Shown: piece after piece, positions 27,309-35,080 of the stretch
Layout: every line of letters begins with the position of its first letter
Position numbering within the stretch: position 1 is the first letter of the stretch
Assembly: GCA_964472195.1 (NCBI GenBank)
Contig: CAYYJH010000013.1
Span: 1 to 42,353, forward strand
DNA: 42,353 bases
Direction: 5' to 3'
Source: BS750m-G4 sp964472195
GTDB lineage: Bacteria; Bacteroidota; Ignavibacteria; Tepidaquicellales; Tepidaquicellaceae
The notes under the pieces: model-generated
The model's database searches: none
What the model was told of the DNA's origin: nothing
Seen by the model: the letters and a program-made list of their open reading frames with translations, nothing else
Program-made: the position numbers and the translations under genes

Positions 27309-27880
27309 TCGTCCTCCTGATACTTTTTTTCAAAGAAATACGAAACACCAGTGTAAAATGTGATTAAAGTAACAAGGAGCATCAGGTAGTAATTCACATC
27401 AGAATATAAGAAATGGTTTACTGATGTTTTCAATGAACCATCTACATTAAAAGTTATAATTATCATTAAGAATAAAATCAGGAAAATGTAAGTCATTTGT
27501 ATAAAAGTTTTAACTTTTGCAATGTATGAAGTCTTAATTGTGCTTCCTTTAAATTCATGATAAGACCTTAATACAGTCATTGCAATATCTCTTATAACAA
27601 TTACAAGCATCATCCAGAATGGCATAATGCCTTCTATGAAAAAAAGTAGAAATGCAAATGAAGTTAAAACTTTATCAGCGAGAGGATCAAGGTAAACTCC
27701 CATCTTAGTGACTGATTTGAATTTCCTGGCATGCCAACCATCATACCAATCTGTCAACACTGCAATAAAAAAAACTAACAGCGATAGTTGTTTTATTAAA
27801 ATATTGTTAGATAAATACATGAATAAAAAAACCGGTGCTAATATTATTCTTAATATTGATAATTGATTCGGAAACGTCAT
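27305..27880 (-). CDS. pgsA: CDP-diacylglycerol-glycerol-3-phosphate phosphatidyltransferase
   Basis: The 191-residue protein has five or six membrane helices and the CDP-alcohol phosphotransferase motif, D-x-x-D-G-x-x-A-R-x8-G-x3-D-x3-D. It is read here as Asp 44, Asp 47, Gly 48, Ala 51, Arg 52, Gly 61, Asp 65 and Asp 69. It makes phosphatidylglycerol phosphate from CDP-diacylglycerol in the inner membrane. Synthase and phosphatase genes overlap by 4 bases, so both steps of phosphatidylglycerol synthesis are coupled. Confidence 0.95.
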   Translation of the reverse strand: MTFPNQLSILRIILAPVFLFMYLSNNILIKQLSLLVFFIAVLTDWYDGWHARKFKSVTKMGVYLDPLADKVLTSFAFLLFFIEGIMPFWMMLVIVIRDIAMTVLRSYHEFKGSTIKTSYIAKVKTFIQMTYIFLILFLMIIITFNVDGSLKTSVNHFLYSDVNYYLMLLVTLITFYTGVSYFFEKKYQEDD

Positions 27881-27992
27881 TAAGGTATTATCAAATTATA
27901 AAACACATTTGTTAACTATGGGAAAGACTCTTCTTCAAGAGAAGTTTATAAAAGATACCGTTCTAACTTTGTATCAGCGTTTTAAGCTTTTA

Positions 27993-28598
27993 TTATTTAC
28001 AATAATCCTCATAACCTCGCATATAGTCAAGTATTATTTCGACAGCACTTTCTTTCATATCCTGTTCAAGTTTTTTATTTGAAGAAACCTTCTCTACTAA
28101 TTTCCATACTTCACACCAGTCACTATCCATTGCATTCTGCGCCTCAGCAAGTGCATTGATCATCGCAACTGAATAACTTCCTTTTAATTTTTTAACGGCT
28201 TTGTTTAAAAAAGGAATACCCTTTTCAGGTTTAAAGTAATCATCCAAAACCTGCATATATCCTATACAGAATAACTCATCACCGCTCAGGTTTGAATTTT
28301 TAGTTTCTTTTACAGTTTTATAAAAAACAAGGGAACAATAAATTTCCGCATTGTATTTTCCATCAATATCCCACCCGAGTGCATTTATTAATGCAGCTTT
28401 GACATCGATAGGATTATTCTTTGAATGTAAATAATTTGCAAATTCCTCGTCCATAACACCGGACTCACTTGCTTTCTTCACAATCTCATAATCTAAATAC
28501 GCTTCATAAAAAGGAGTGGATGTCAAAGGAGAATCTGCATACGATAATTTTGAAAATAATAAACAGACTGCTATAACAGTGAATAAAATTTTTAACAT
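27993..28598 (-). CDS. secreted helical protein of unknown function
   Basis: The 201-residue protein has a clear signal peptide (hydrophobic 3-17, cleavage likely after S-Y-A near 21). The mature part is acidic and helical, with A-E-A-Q-N-A and Y-xx-A-Y-L-D-Y patterns and several Cys residues (including the C-terminal C-K). The alternating helices could be TPR/SEL1-like, but no repeat is clear. I recognise no family. It lies about 110 bases upstream of pgsA in the same direction and may have its own promoter in the 28599-28897 spacer. Confidence 0.75.
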   Translation of the reverse strand: MLKILFTVIAVCLLFSKLSYADSPLTSTPFYEAYLDYEIVKKASESGVMDEEFANYLHSKNNPIDVKAALINALGWDIDGKYNAEIYCSLVFYKTVKETKNSNLSGDELFCIGYMQVLDDYFKPEKGIPFLNKAVKKLKGSYSVAMINALAEAQNAMDSDWCEVWKLVEKVSSNKKLEQDMKESAVEIILDYMRGYEDYCK

Positions 28599-28897
28599 AA
28601 TTCTGTCTTAAATTTTTTAATTAAAATAAATTAAGTAATTCTATTTTCTTTTAAAACCAATAAATATGAAAACTCTGCCAATACTATGTTAAAGGTTATT
28701 CTAATTTCCTCATTCCTGTTCTTAAATTGATTTAAAAATTATAATTAAGTAAATTTGATTTTACAATTCAGAAAATGTTTCTTTAAAAACATTGTTCATT
28801 AATTAATACACATTTTCAATCTTATATCATTTTTTATTTACGATTCAAATTATTATCGAATAATCTTTTTTACTAATATTAAAATATTTTATAAGTT
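28599..28897. other. divergent AT-rich promoter region
   Basis: This 299-base spacer separates the secreted-protein gene (minus) from fabD (plus), so promoters for both must lie here. It is extremely AT-rich and I see no confident boxes, operators or ORFs. A FapR- or FadR-like palindrome is not evident. Confidence 0.5.
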
Positions 28898-29830
28898 ATG
28901 AGTGGAATCGCATTTGTTTTTCCCGGTCAAGGTTCTCAATCTGTCGGAATGGGAAAAGATCTCTTCGATAAATTTGAGGAAGTGAAACACATTTACCAAC
29001 ATGCAGATGAAATAATGGAAATGCACTTAAGTAAGATATCGTTCGAAGGTCCATCTGAAATATTAAAGGAAACACACATCACTCAACCTGCTCTATTCGT
29101 TCATTCATACTCAATATTAAAATTATTACCAGAAAAACTAAAAGCAACCTGCGCAGCTGGTCATTCTCTTGGTGAATATACTGCAAACGTTTATGCAAAT
29201 ACTTTTACTTTCGAAGAAGGACTGAAACTTGTTAAGAAAAGAGGACAGTTGATGAAAAACTCTGGAGAAGTTCAACGTGGAGCAATGGCTGCTTTGATCG
29301 GATTAGAGGAACAACAAATTCGAGATATTTGTAAAAAAGCGTCAGAGAATCAAATTGTACAAACGGCAAATTTCAATTGCCCGGGACAAATTGTAATTTC
29401 GGGAGATGTAGAAGCAATCGATCGAGCAGTTATAATTGCAAAAGAAGAACCTTACAGATGCAGGCTTGCAAAGAGACTCGAAGTGAGCGGTGCATTTCAT
29501 TCAGAACTTATGAGAACATCCGACAATGAACTTCGTGTAGCATTAGGCAATGTTAATTTCAGAGATGCAGATATTCCTATTTATACGAATGTGGAAGGAT
29601 TACCTGTCACGGACAAAAACCAGATAAAAAATGCATTATACAGACAGCTGGTTTCCTCTGTTAAATGGGAAACGTCTATAAGAAATATGATCAATGATGG
29701 TGTAAGTAAGTTTTATGAAATAGGTTCTGGTAAAGTTCTAACAGGACTGATAAAAAAAATTGATAGTGAAGTTGAAGTGTTTAACATTTCAAATAAAGAT
29801 GATTTAGAAAGCATTTTTACTGAAGCTTAA
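28898..29830 (+). CDS. fabD: malonyl-CoA:ACP transacylase FabD
   Basis: The 310-residue protein starts with F-V-F-P-G-Q-G-S-Q and has the active-site G-H-S-L-G-E-Y with Ser 90, the conserved Arg 115 in K-K-R-G-Q-L-M and the catalytic His 201 in S-G-A-F-H-S. It loads malonyl units onto acyl carrier protein for fatty-acid synthesis. fabG follows 62 bases downstream. The usual neighbours plsX, fabH, acpP and fabF are absent. Confidence 0.96.
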   Translation: MSGIAFVFPGQGSQSVGMGKDLFDKFEEVKHIYQHADEIMEMHLSKISFEGPSEILKETHITQPALFVHSYSILKLLPEKLKATCAAGHSLGEYTANVYANTFTFEEGLKLVKKRGQLMKNSGEVQRGAMAALIGLEEQQIRDICKKASENQIVQTANFNCPGQIVISGDVEAIDRAVIIAKEEPYRCRLAKRLEVSGAFHSELMRTSDNELRVALGNVNFRDADIPIYTNVEGLPVTDKNQIKNALYRQLVSSVKWETSIRNMINDGVSKFYEIGSGKVLTGLIKKIDSEVEVFNISNKDDLESIFTEA

Positions 29831-29892
29831 AATTGTTTTATGCAAATACCTCTTTTTACTAAAAAGTTTTTTAATAATTATAACCAAACTTA

Positions 29893-30639
29893 ATGAAAGA
29901 CTTACAAGACAAAATCGCAATCATTACAGGTGGAGCTCGAGGTATCGGGCGTGCAATTTCAACAGAATTTATCGATGAAGGAGCAAGAGTTATCATTTTC
30001 GATAAATTTTTCCCGGATGATTTTGAAAAATATATGAATTATATTAAAAGAAAAGGTGGAAAGATTACTTCCAGAGTTCTTGATATCACGGATACGAATG
30101 AAACACAAAAAGCATGTGAGGAGGTTGCTAAGGAATTCGAAAGAATTGATATATTAGTTAATAATGCTGGTATCACACGGGATAAACTGCTTTTAAGAAT
30201 GAGTGTGGAAGATTGGGATTCTGTAATTTCAGTAAACCTTAAAGGAGCTTTCAATACTATTCGGGCAGTATCGAGGACAATGGCTCGACAAAAAAGTGGT
30301 AAGATAATAAACATTAGTTCTGTTGTTGGTATAATGGGTAATGCAGGACAGGCAAACTATTCTGCATCAAAAGCAGGATTAATTGGTTTATCGAAAAGTG
30401 CTGCAAAAGAATTTGCCGGGCGTAACATTAATATAAACTGTGTTGCACCGGGTTATGTAGAAACGGATATGACAGCTCAACTGAATGAAGAACAACAAAA
30501 AGCACTCTTAAGTGTAATACCTATGAAACGCGGTTCAAAACCCGAGGAAATTGCTGGTGTTGTTGTATTTCTCGCTTCTGAAAAAGCAAGTTATATAACA
30601 GGACAAGTAATTCCGGTAGATGGAGGGATGGTTATGTAG
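29893..30639 (+). CDS. fabG: 3-oxoacyl-ACP reductase FabG
   Basis: The 248-residue SDR has the NADP-binding T-G-G-A-R-G-I-G (12-19), N-N-A-G-I-T-R-D (90-97), catalytic Asn 115, Ser 143, Tyr 156 and Lys 160, and the C-terminal I-T-G-Q-V-I-P-V-D-G-G-M block typical of FabG. Its position directly after fabD supports the fatty-acid elongation role over other SDR activities. Confidence 0.95.
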   Translation: MKDLQDKIAIITGGARGIGRAISTEFIDEGARVIIFDKFFPDDFEKYMNYIKRKGGKITSRVLDITDTNETQKACEEVAKEFERIDILVNNAGITRDKLLLRMSVEDWDSVISVNLKGAFNTIRAVSRTMARQKSGKIINISSVVGIMGNAGQANYSASKAGLIGLSKSAAKEFAGRNININCVAPGYVETDMTAQLNEEQQKALLSVIPMKRGSKPEEIAGVVVFLASEKASYITGQVIPVDGGMVM

Positions 30640-30708
30640 TGTAACTACATTTTTCAATAATCTTTCTTTCTAATTTTAAATCTCACATTAAAAAAATTTG
30701 ATAATTCT

Positions 30709-31071
30709 ATGAAAAATTTAATAATAATTTTAGCAATGACTTTTTTAATTGTGTCAGGATGTCAAGATGATATTTTAACACTCAAAGGAAATGTTTTCTT
30801 GTATGAAGATGGAGCTGACAAGCATTTTGTTGGGTTTGGTGAAAAAGAAATTTATCTTAAATGGGATGATTCACTCGGAGTTGACAGTTATCAAGGCTCG
30901 TACACTTTGAATTATATTGACGACACTACAGTAGTTGTTGAACTCAAAGAAAAACCTAAATACTGGGAATCAAATACATGGAAGATAATAATCGATGGGA
31001 ATAAAGGTTTTTATTCAGAAGATTCAAAAAAATATTATAAGCCTTATAGTAAAAAGATTGAGAATAACTAA
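30709..31071 (+). CDS. small lipoprotein of unknown function
   Basis: The 120-residue protein has a short signal peptide ending in the lipobox I-V-S-G-C, so lipidation at Cys 18 is expected. The mature part of about 100 residues is mostly beta, with W-D-D, Y-T-L-N-Y-I and V-V-V-E-L-K strands, suggesting a small beta-sandwich or barrel. I recognise no family. It stands alone between fabG and the mutase gene. Confidence 0.75.
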   Translation: MKNLIIILAMTFLIVSGCQDDILTLKGNVFLYEDGADKHFVGFGEKEIYLKWDDSLGVDSYQGSYTLNYIDDTTVVVELKEKPKYWESNTWKIIIDGNKGFYSEDSKKYYKPYSKKIENN

Positions 31072-31202
31072 GTACTGATACACACTTTCCTTTCTCTATA
31101 TATTCTTTCGGAATCATAAACATTAACGAACATTTCTGGTGAATATAGGTCTCTTTTTCTAAAATTGAATTTACAAACTAACTAAATTATTTTTAAAAAA
31201 AA

Positions 31203-32774
31203 TTGGAAAACAAATTAAAATTTAGAAAAGATATTTTCAAAACCGACTCAGGAATAATTTTTCCTGAATACCTTACTGAAACTAACCAGCAGCCATCTCC
31301 CGATGTGTATCCATATACAAGAGGAGTTCATTCGTCTATGTACCGTTCAAGATTCTGGACTATGCGTCAATATGCTGGATTCGGAACCGCAGAAGAATCA
31401 AACAAAAGGTATAAATTTTTAATCGAAAGCGGAACAAGCGGTTTATCGGTTGCTTTTGACCTGCCAACACAAATAGGTTATGACAGCGACGATCCTATAA
31501 GTGAAGGTGAAGTTGGTAAAGTTGGAGTAGCTATAGACTCTCTTCATGATATGGAAATATTATTTGATGGAATAAAATTATCCGATATAACAACTTCAAT
31601 GACAATCAATGCTACAGCAGCACAATTACTTATGATGTATGTTGCGATTGCTAAAAAACAAAATGCTGACCTCAAAAAAATTTCAGGTACAATCCAAAAT
31701 GACATTCTTAAGGAATATGTGGCAAGAGGAACTTATATTTACCCTCCTAAACAATCGATGCGGTTAATAACCGATATTTTTTCCTGGTGCAGTGAGAATC
31801 TTCCTTCATGGAATACAATATCTATAAGCGGTTATCATATTAGAGAAGCAGGTTCGAATGCTGTCCAGGAAATTGCGTTCACACTTTCCGATGCAATTGA
31901 ATATGTAAAGGCTGCGATAACCGCTGGTCTGGATGTAGACACATTTGCAAAAAGACTTTCATTCTTTTTTAATTCTCATAACAATTTTCTCGAAGAAATT
32001 GCAAAGTTCAGAGCAGCAAGAAAAATATGGGCAAAAATTATGAAGGAGAAGTTTGATGCAAAAGATGAAAGGAGCCTGAAGCTAAGATTTCATGCGCAAA
32101 CAGCTGGTTCCACTCTTTCAGATAAACAAATTGATAATAATGTCGTTCGTGTAACTTTACAGGCTATGGCTGCAGTCCTCGGAGGTTGTCAGTCTTTACA
32201 TACTAACAGCAAGGATGAAGCTATATCTTTACCAACCGAAGAGTCAGTTCAAACGGCATTAAGAACCCAACAAATAATTGCTTATGAGAGTGGTGTTGCT
32301 GACACTGTTGATCCAACGGGTGGTTCGAATATAATTGAATACTTAACAAATCAAATTGAAGAAAAAGTTTGGGACTATTTGAAAAAAATTGAGGATATGG
32401 GCGGAGGTTTAGAAGCTATCGAACTTGGATACCAAAAAAATGAAATAGAACGTAATGCATATGAATATCAAATTGAACTCGAAAAAAAAGAACAAATAAT
32501 TGTTGGAGTAAATGAATTCATATCCGATTACAAGGAAGATCATGAAATATTAAAAATTGATGAAAAGGTCAGGAATGTGCAAATTGAAAATTTAAAGAAA
32601 CTTAAAGAAACTCGTGATAACCAGAAAGTGAATTCGATTTTAGAAACAATTAAGCAGAAGGCAGATTCGGATGATAATTTAATGCCCTATATTTTAACAG
32701 CCGTTGAAAGTTACGCTACGATTGGCGAAATTTCCAATGTACTCAGAGAAGTGTGGGGGGAATATCAATCATAA
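31203..32774 (+). CDS. methylmalonyl-CoA mutase large (catalytic) subunit
   Basis: The 523-residue protein starts at TTG. It covers the substrate-binding TIM barrel of methylmalonyl-CoA mutase, with R-Q-Y-A-G-F (55-60), Y-D-S-D, V-A-R-G-T-Y-I-Y-P-P, S-I-S-G-Y-H-I-R-E-A-G and Q-S-L-H-T-N. By alignment from memory with the Propionibacterium enzyme, Tyr 57, Arg 175 and His 212 correspond to Tyr 89, Arg 207 and His 244. The first two favour methylmalonyl over isobutyryl substrates. The chain ends before any B12-binding domain, so it is the large subunit of the split, archaeal-like form; the small B12-binding subunit is not in the window. Methylmalonyl/succinyl-CoA interconversion is the inferred reaction. 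Confidence 0.9.
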   Translation: MENKLKFRKDIFKTDSGIIFPEYLTETNQQPSPDVYPYTRGVHSSMYRSRFWTMRQYAGFGTAEESNKRYKFLIESGTSGLSVAFDLPTQIGYDSDDPISEGEVGKVGVAIDSLHDMEILFDGIKLSDITTSMTINATAAQLLMMYVAIAKKQNADLKKISGTIQNDILKEYVARGTYIYPPKQSMRLITDIFSWCSENLPSWNTISISGYHIREAGSNAVQEIAFTLSDAIEYVKAAITAGLDVDTFAKRLSFFFNSHNNFLEEIAKFRAARKIWAKIMKEKFDAKDERSLKLRFHAQTAGSTLSDKQIDNNVVRVTLQAMAAVLGGCQSLHTNSKDEAISLPTEESVQTALRTQQIIAYESGVADTVDPTGGSNIIEYLTNQIEEKVWDYLKKIEDMGGGLEAIELGYQKNEIERNAYEYQIELEKKEQIIVGVNEFISDYKEDHEILKIDEKVRNVQIENLKKLKETRDNQKVNSILETIKQKADSDDNLMPYILTAVESYATIGEISNVLREVWGEYQS

Positions 32775-32839
32775 ATTAACATAATGATTTTCTAAAGCCC
32801 ATTTCTTAAAATATTCAATGAGTTATATCATTTATATCT

Positions 32840-33550
32840 ATGCTTAAAAAAATAATCTGGATAACCGGGGCATCTTCCGGTATTGGCAAAGAAATTGCTA
32901 AGGCTTTCGCTGCAGAAGGACACTCTGTGATAATAACTTCGAGAAGAAAGGCAATCCTAAATAAAATTTTACAAGAACTAAAACCGCATTGCAAAGAAGC
33001 ATCGGCATTCGTTTGTGATATCACATCACCAAACGATGTTGAAACTATCACAAATATGATAGTTGAGAAATACAGCAGGATTGATGTATTAATAAATAAT
33101 GCAGGAGTATCCGTTTTTAAAACTTTTTTGGATACAACAGTTGCAGATTATAAAAGTGTTATTGATACGAATTTGAAGGGATCATTTTTTTGTACAAAAA
33201 TGGTTTTACCTTACATGCTAAAACAAAAAAGCGGTCATATAATAAATATATTATCAATAGCAGCAAACACTTTTTTCGAAGGTAATTCTGTTTACTCAGC
33301 ATCTAAAGCAGGGCTTTTAGCAATGATGAATGTTCTAAGAAGTGAAGTCCGTAAATATAATATAAAAGTTACAAATATTTTACCAGGAGCAGTTGATACT
33401 CCTATGTGGTCTAAAGAAACGAGAACTAAGTACAAAACGAGGATGTTGCAATCTTCCGATATTGCCAAAATAACAATCGATATCATTCACCAACCTAAAA
33501 GAGTATTAATTGAGGATGTAGTGTTAAGACCTCAAAAGGGAGACTTATAA
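32840..33550 (+). CDS. short-chain dehydrogenase/reductase
   Basis: This classical SDR of 236 residues has the G-A-S-S-G-I-G cofactor motif (10-16), N-N-A-G (86-89), catalytic Asn 111, Ser 139, Tyr 152 and Lys 156. Arg residues after the second strand (T-S-R-R) suggest NADPH preference. It resembles the YdfG/DltE-like broad-specificity group rather than FabG, and lacks the C-terminal D-G-G block. The substrate is unknown. It starts 65 bases after the mutase gene, so co-transcription is possible. Confidence 0.9.
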   Translation: MLKKIIWITGASSGIGKEIAKAFAAEGHSVIITSRRKAILNKILQELKPHCKEASAFVCDITSPNDVETITNMIVEKYSRIDVLINNAGVSVFKTFLDTTVADYKSVIDTNLKGSFFCTKMVLPYMLKQKSGHIINILSIAANTFFEGNSVYSASKAGLLAMMNVLRSEVRKYNIKVTNILPGAVDTPMWSKETRTKYKTRMLQSSDIAKITIDIIHQPKRVLIEDVVLRPQKGDL

Positions 33551-33558
33551 AATATGAT

Positions 33559-34296
33559 TTATTTAAGAAATGGCTTCAGCACACCATCAAGATTAATTAT
33601 ATTCGTAATTTTTTCATAAGGGATAAGAACTTCCTGCTGCCCGATCACATAAGGACCTACCTGATAACTATTAAATGTAATTGTTAAACCTTTATCAGTT
33701 ATATTAAAATTTTTAAAATTATCATCGACAGGACCTGCACCTGTCTGTAGCCAATCATCATCAAATTCAATATCATTTTCTCTTCCTCGTCTTTTGAGAT
33801 CAAATACACAAAAATCCGAAATGTATTGCAAATAATCCGAGTCAGAACGAAACAGTTCAGAAAAATTTATGTATTCACCGTTTACTAAATTAAAATTCAT
33901 TGAAGATAAATATGTATTCGGGTGGGCTGCACCTGCATAGTATGAAAAATTTTCGATTCGGATACTGAAGATATCATTCTTAAGATTATCGACACTATAA
34001 TTAAATTCAAAAGAACTACTGAAATCAAGTTCTTCCGGTATTTGCCAGTCTTTCATTTCGTTTTTAAAATCTTTTATGCTTTGCGTGATGAAATATTCAA
34101 TATATGAATTAATTTTAACCTGAGAATTTTCATTTCTCATACCTTTTAATTCAGGGTATTTTGCTTTTATTTCATATCTGAATTCATCATTACTTTCATT
34201 GAATTCTTTGTTTTCAACTCTAATATCATCTGCAAACAAAAACTGTGTAATCAATAAAGAGAATACTAATACTAATAATTTTATTTGTTTTTCCAT
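33559..34296 (-). CDS. exported DUF4163/DUF3298 domain protein
   Basis: The 245-residue protein has a signal peptide (about 5-22), then a DUF4163-like N-terminal half and a DUF3298-like C-terminal half marked by G-A-A-H-P-N (122-127) and a Y-Q-V-G-P-Y followed by E-V-L-I-P-Y near the end. This domain pair also occurs at the C-terminus of RsiV and PdaC, where it can bind lysozyme. The function of the free-standing Bacteroidota form is unknown; a periplasmic envelope role is inference. It converges on the SDR gene with 8 bases between stops. Confidence 0.8.
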   Translation of the reverse strand: MEKQIKLLVLVFSLLITQFLFADDIRVENKEFNESNDEFRYEIKAKYPELKGMRNENSQVKINSYIEYFITQSIKDFKNEMKDWQIPEELDFSSSFEFNYSVDNLKNDIFSIRIENFSYYAGAAHPNTYLSSMNFNLVNGEYINFSELFRSDSDYLQYISDFCVFDLKRRGRENDIEFDDDWLQTGAGPVDDNFKNFNITDKGLTITFNSYQVGPYVIGQQEVLIPYEKITNIINLDGVLKPFLK

Positions 34297-34474
34297 TTTA
34301 ATAATTACTTTATGTTTATTGGTTTGATAAATTTAACATAATTTTATTTTAATTACTATACTTCATATAGAGACTAATGAATTAATCGCATAATTTCCTT
34401 TAATTATGATATAACTTCTACATTTATTAACTTAACGAAAAATAAGCATGACAGAATTTTATATGTTTTAAAAA

Positions 34475-34500
34475 ACATTAAAAATGTATAACTTTAATGT
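34475..34500. repeat. AT-rich inverted repeat upstream of small membrane protein
   Basis: ACATTAAA (34475-34482) and TTTAATGT (34493-34500) are perfect 8-bp arms around a 10-base loop, about 90 bases before the gene at 34588. It could be an operator or a chance AT palindrome. The 34297-34587 spacer holds no ORF. Confidence 0.35.
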
Positions 34501-34572
34501 ATTGCGTAAAAAATTAAAACTCAGTACTTAATTTTATAAATTCAAAATTATAAACCTTTAATAAACTTAAAC

Positions 34573-34580
34573 AAGGGGGA
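34573..34580 (+). promoter_or_regulatory. strong Shine-Dalgarno of small membrane protein
   Basis: AAGGGGGA lies 7 bases before the ATG at 34588, one of only three clear SD sites in the window. It supports the reality and probable high expression of this 87-residue gene. Confidence 0.75.
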
Positions 34581-34587
34581 TATCAAC

Positions 34588-34851
34588 ATGAAATTAAGCG
34601 TTAAAGCTTTTTCATTAACTTGTGCAATACTATGGGGATTATCACTTTTTATCCTAACATGGTGGCTTATTTTGTTTGGACCAGAAACAATTCAAGGAGA
34701 TAAAACCATAATTGGAATGGTATATTTAGGTTATTTTGTTACGCCATTAGGCAGTATTATCGGTTTAGTATGGGCATTTGTTGATGGCTTGGTTTGTGGA
34801 GCGATTTTCTCATGGTTGTATAACAAACTCGTTGGCAATAAAACAGAATAA
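34588..34851 (+). CDS. small membrane protein, holin-like family
   Basis: The 87-residue protein has two or three hydrophobic helices (about 8-33, 43-62 and 64-82) and a short charged tail. The W-x-L-I-L-F segment and G-x-I-I-G-L-x-W-A-F-x-D-G-L-x-x-G-A-I-F-x-W-L-Y pattern recall a small family often auto-labelled bacteriophage holin. No lysis or phage gene is near, and such proteins occur as ordinary chromosomal genes, so the phage label should not be trusted. A strong SD and a downstream terminator mark it as a single-gene unit. Confidence 0.75.
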   Translation: MKLSVKAFSLTCAILWGLSLFILTWWLILFGPETIQGDKTIIGMVYLGYFVTPLGSIIGLVWAFVDGLVCGAIFSWLYNKLVGNKTE

Positions 34852-34893
34852 ATTCGTTCTGTTGTTTTCATGATAATCTTTATTGATCCTATA

Positions 34894-34930
34894 GCGTGTT
34901 TGTGAATTGCTTCTCAATTTGCAAACACGC
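34894..34930 (+). terminator. terminator after small membrane protein
   Basis: GCGTGTTTG (34894-34902) pairs perfectly with CAAACACGC (34922-34930), and inner AATT bases extend the stem past two mismatches. A T-rich run follows on the plus strand. It isolates the small gene from the antiporter gene at 35081. Confidence 0.75.
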
Positions 34931-35080
34931 CAATTTTCTCCTTCCCATAGCACTTTCTTTTTTACAAACTCTTTAGTCGTTATTCTACATATTAATACTT
35001 AAAACTATTTTATAATATCTGATAAGATTTTGTAATGTCTTAAGATTAACAGAATATATAAATTGCATTACTGAATTATT

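Noticed and set aside
30634..30655. Hairpin ATGTAGT-GTA-ACTACAT overlapping the fabG stop codon and followed by T residues
   Set aside because: The stem is short and has only two G-C pairs, so it is too weak to call a terminator.
34588..34851. Reading the small membrane protein as evidence for a prophage
   Set aside because: No lysin, structural, integrase or replication gene is near and the protein resembles ordinary chromosomal homologues.
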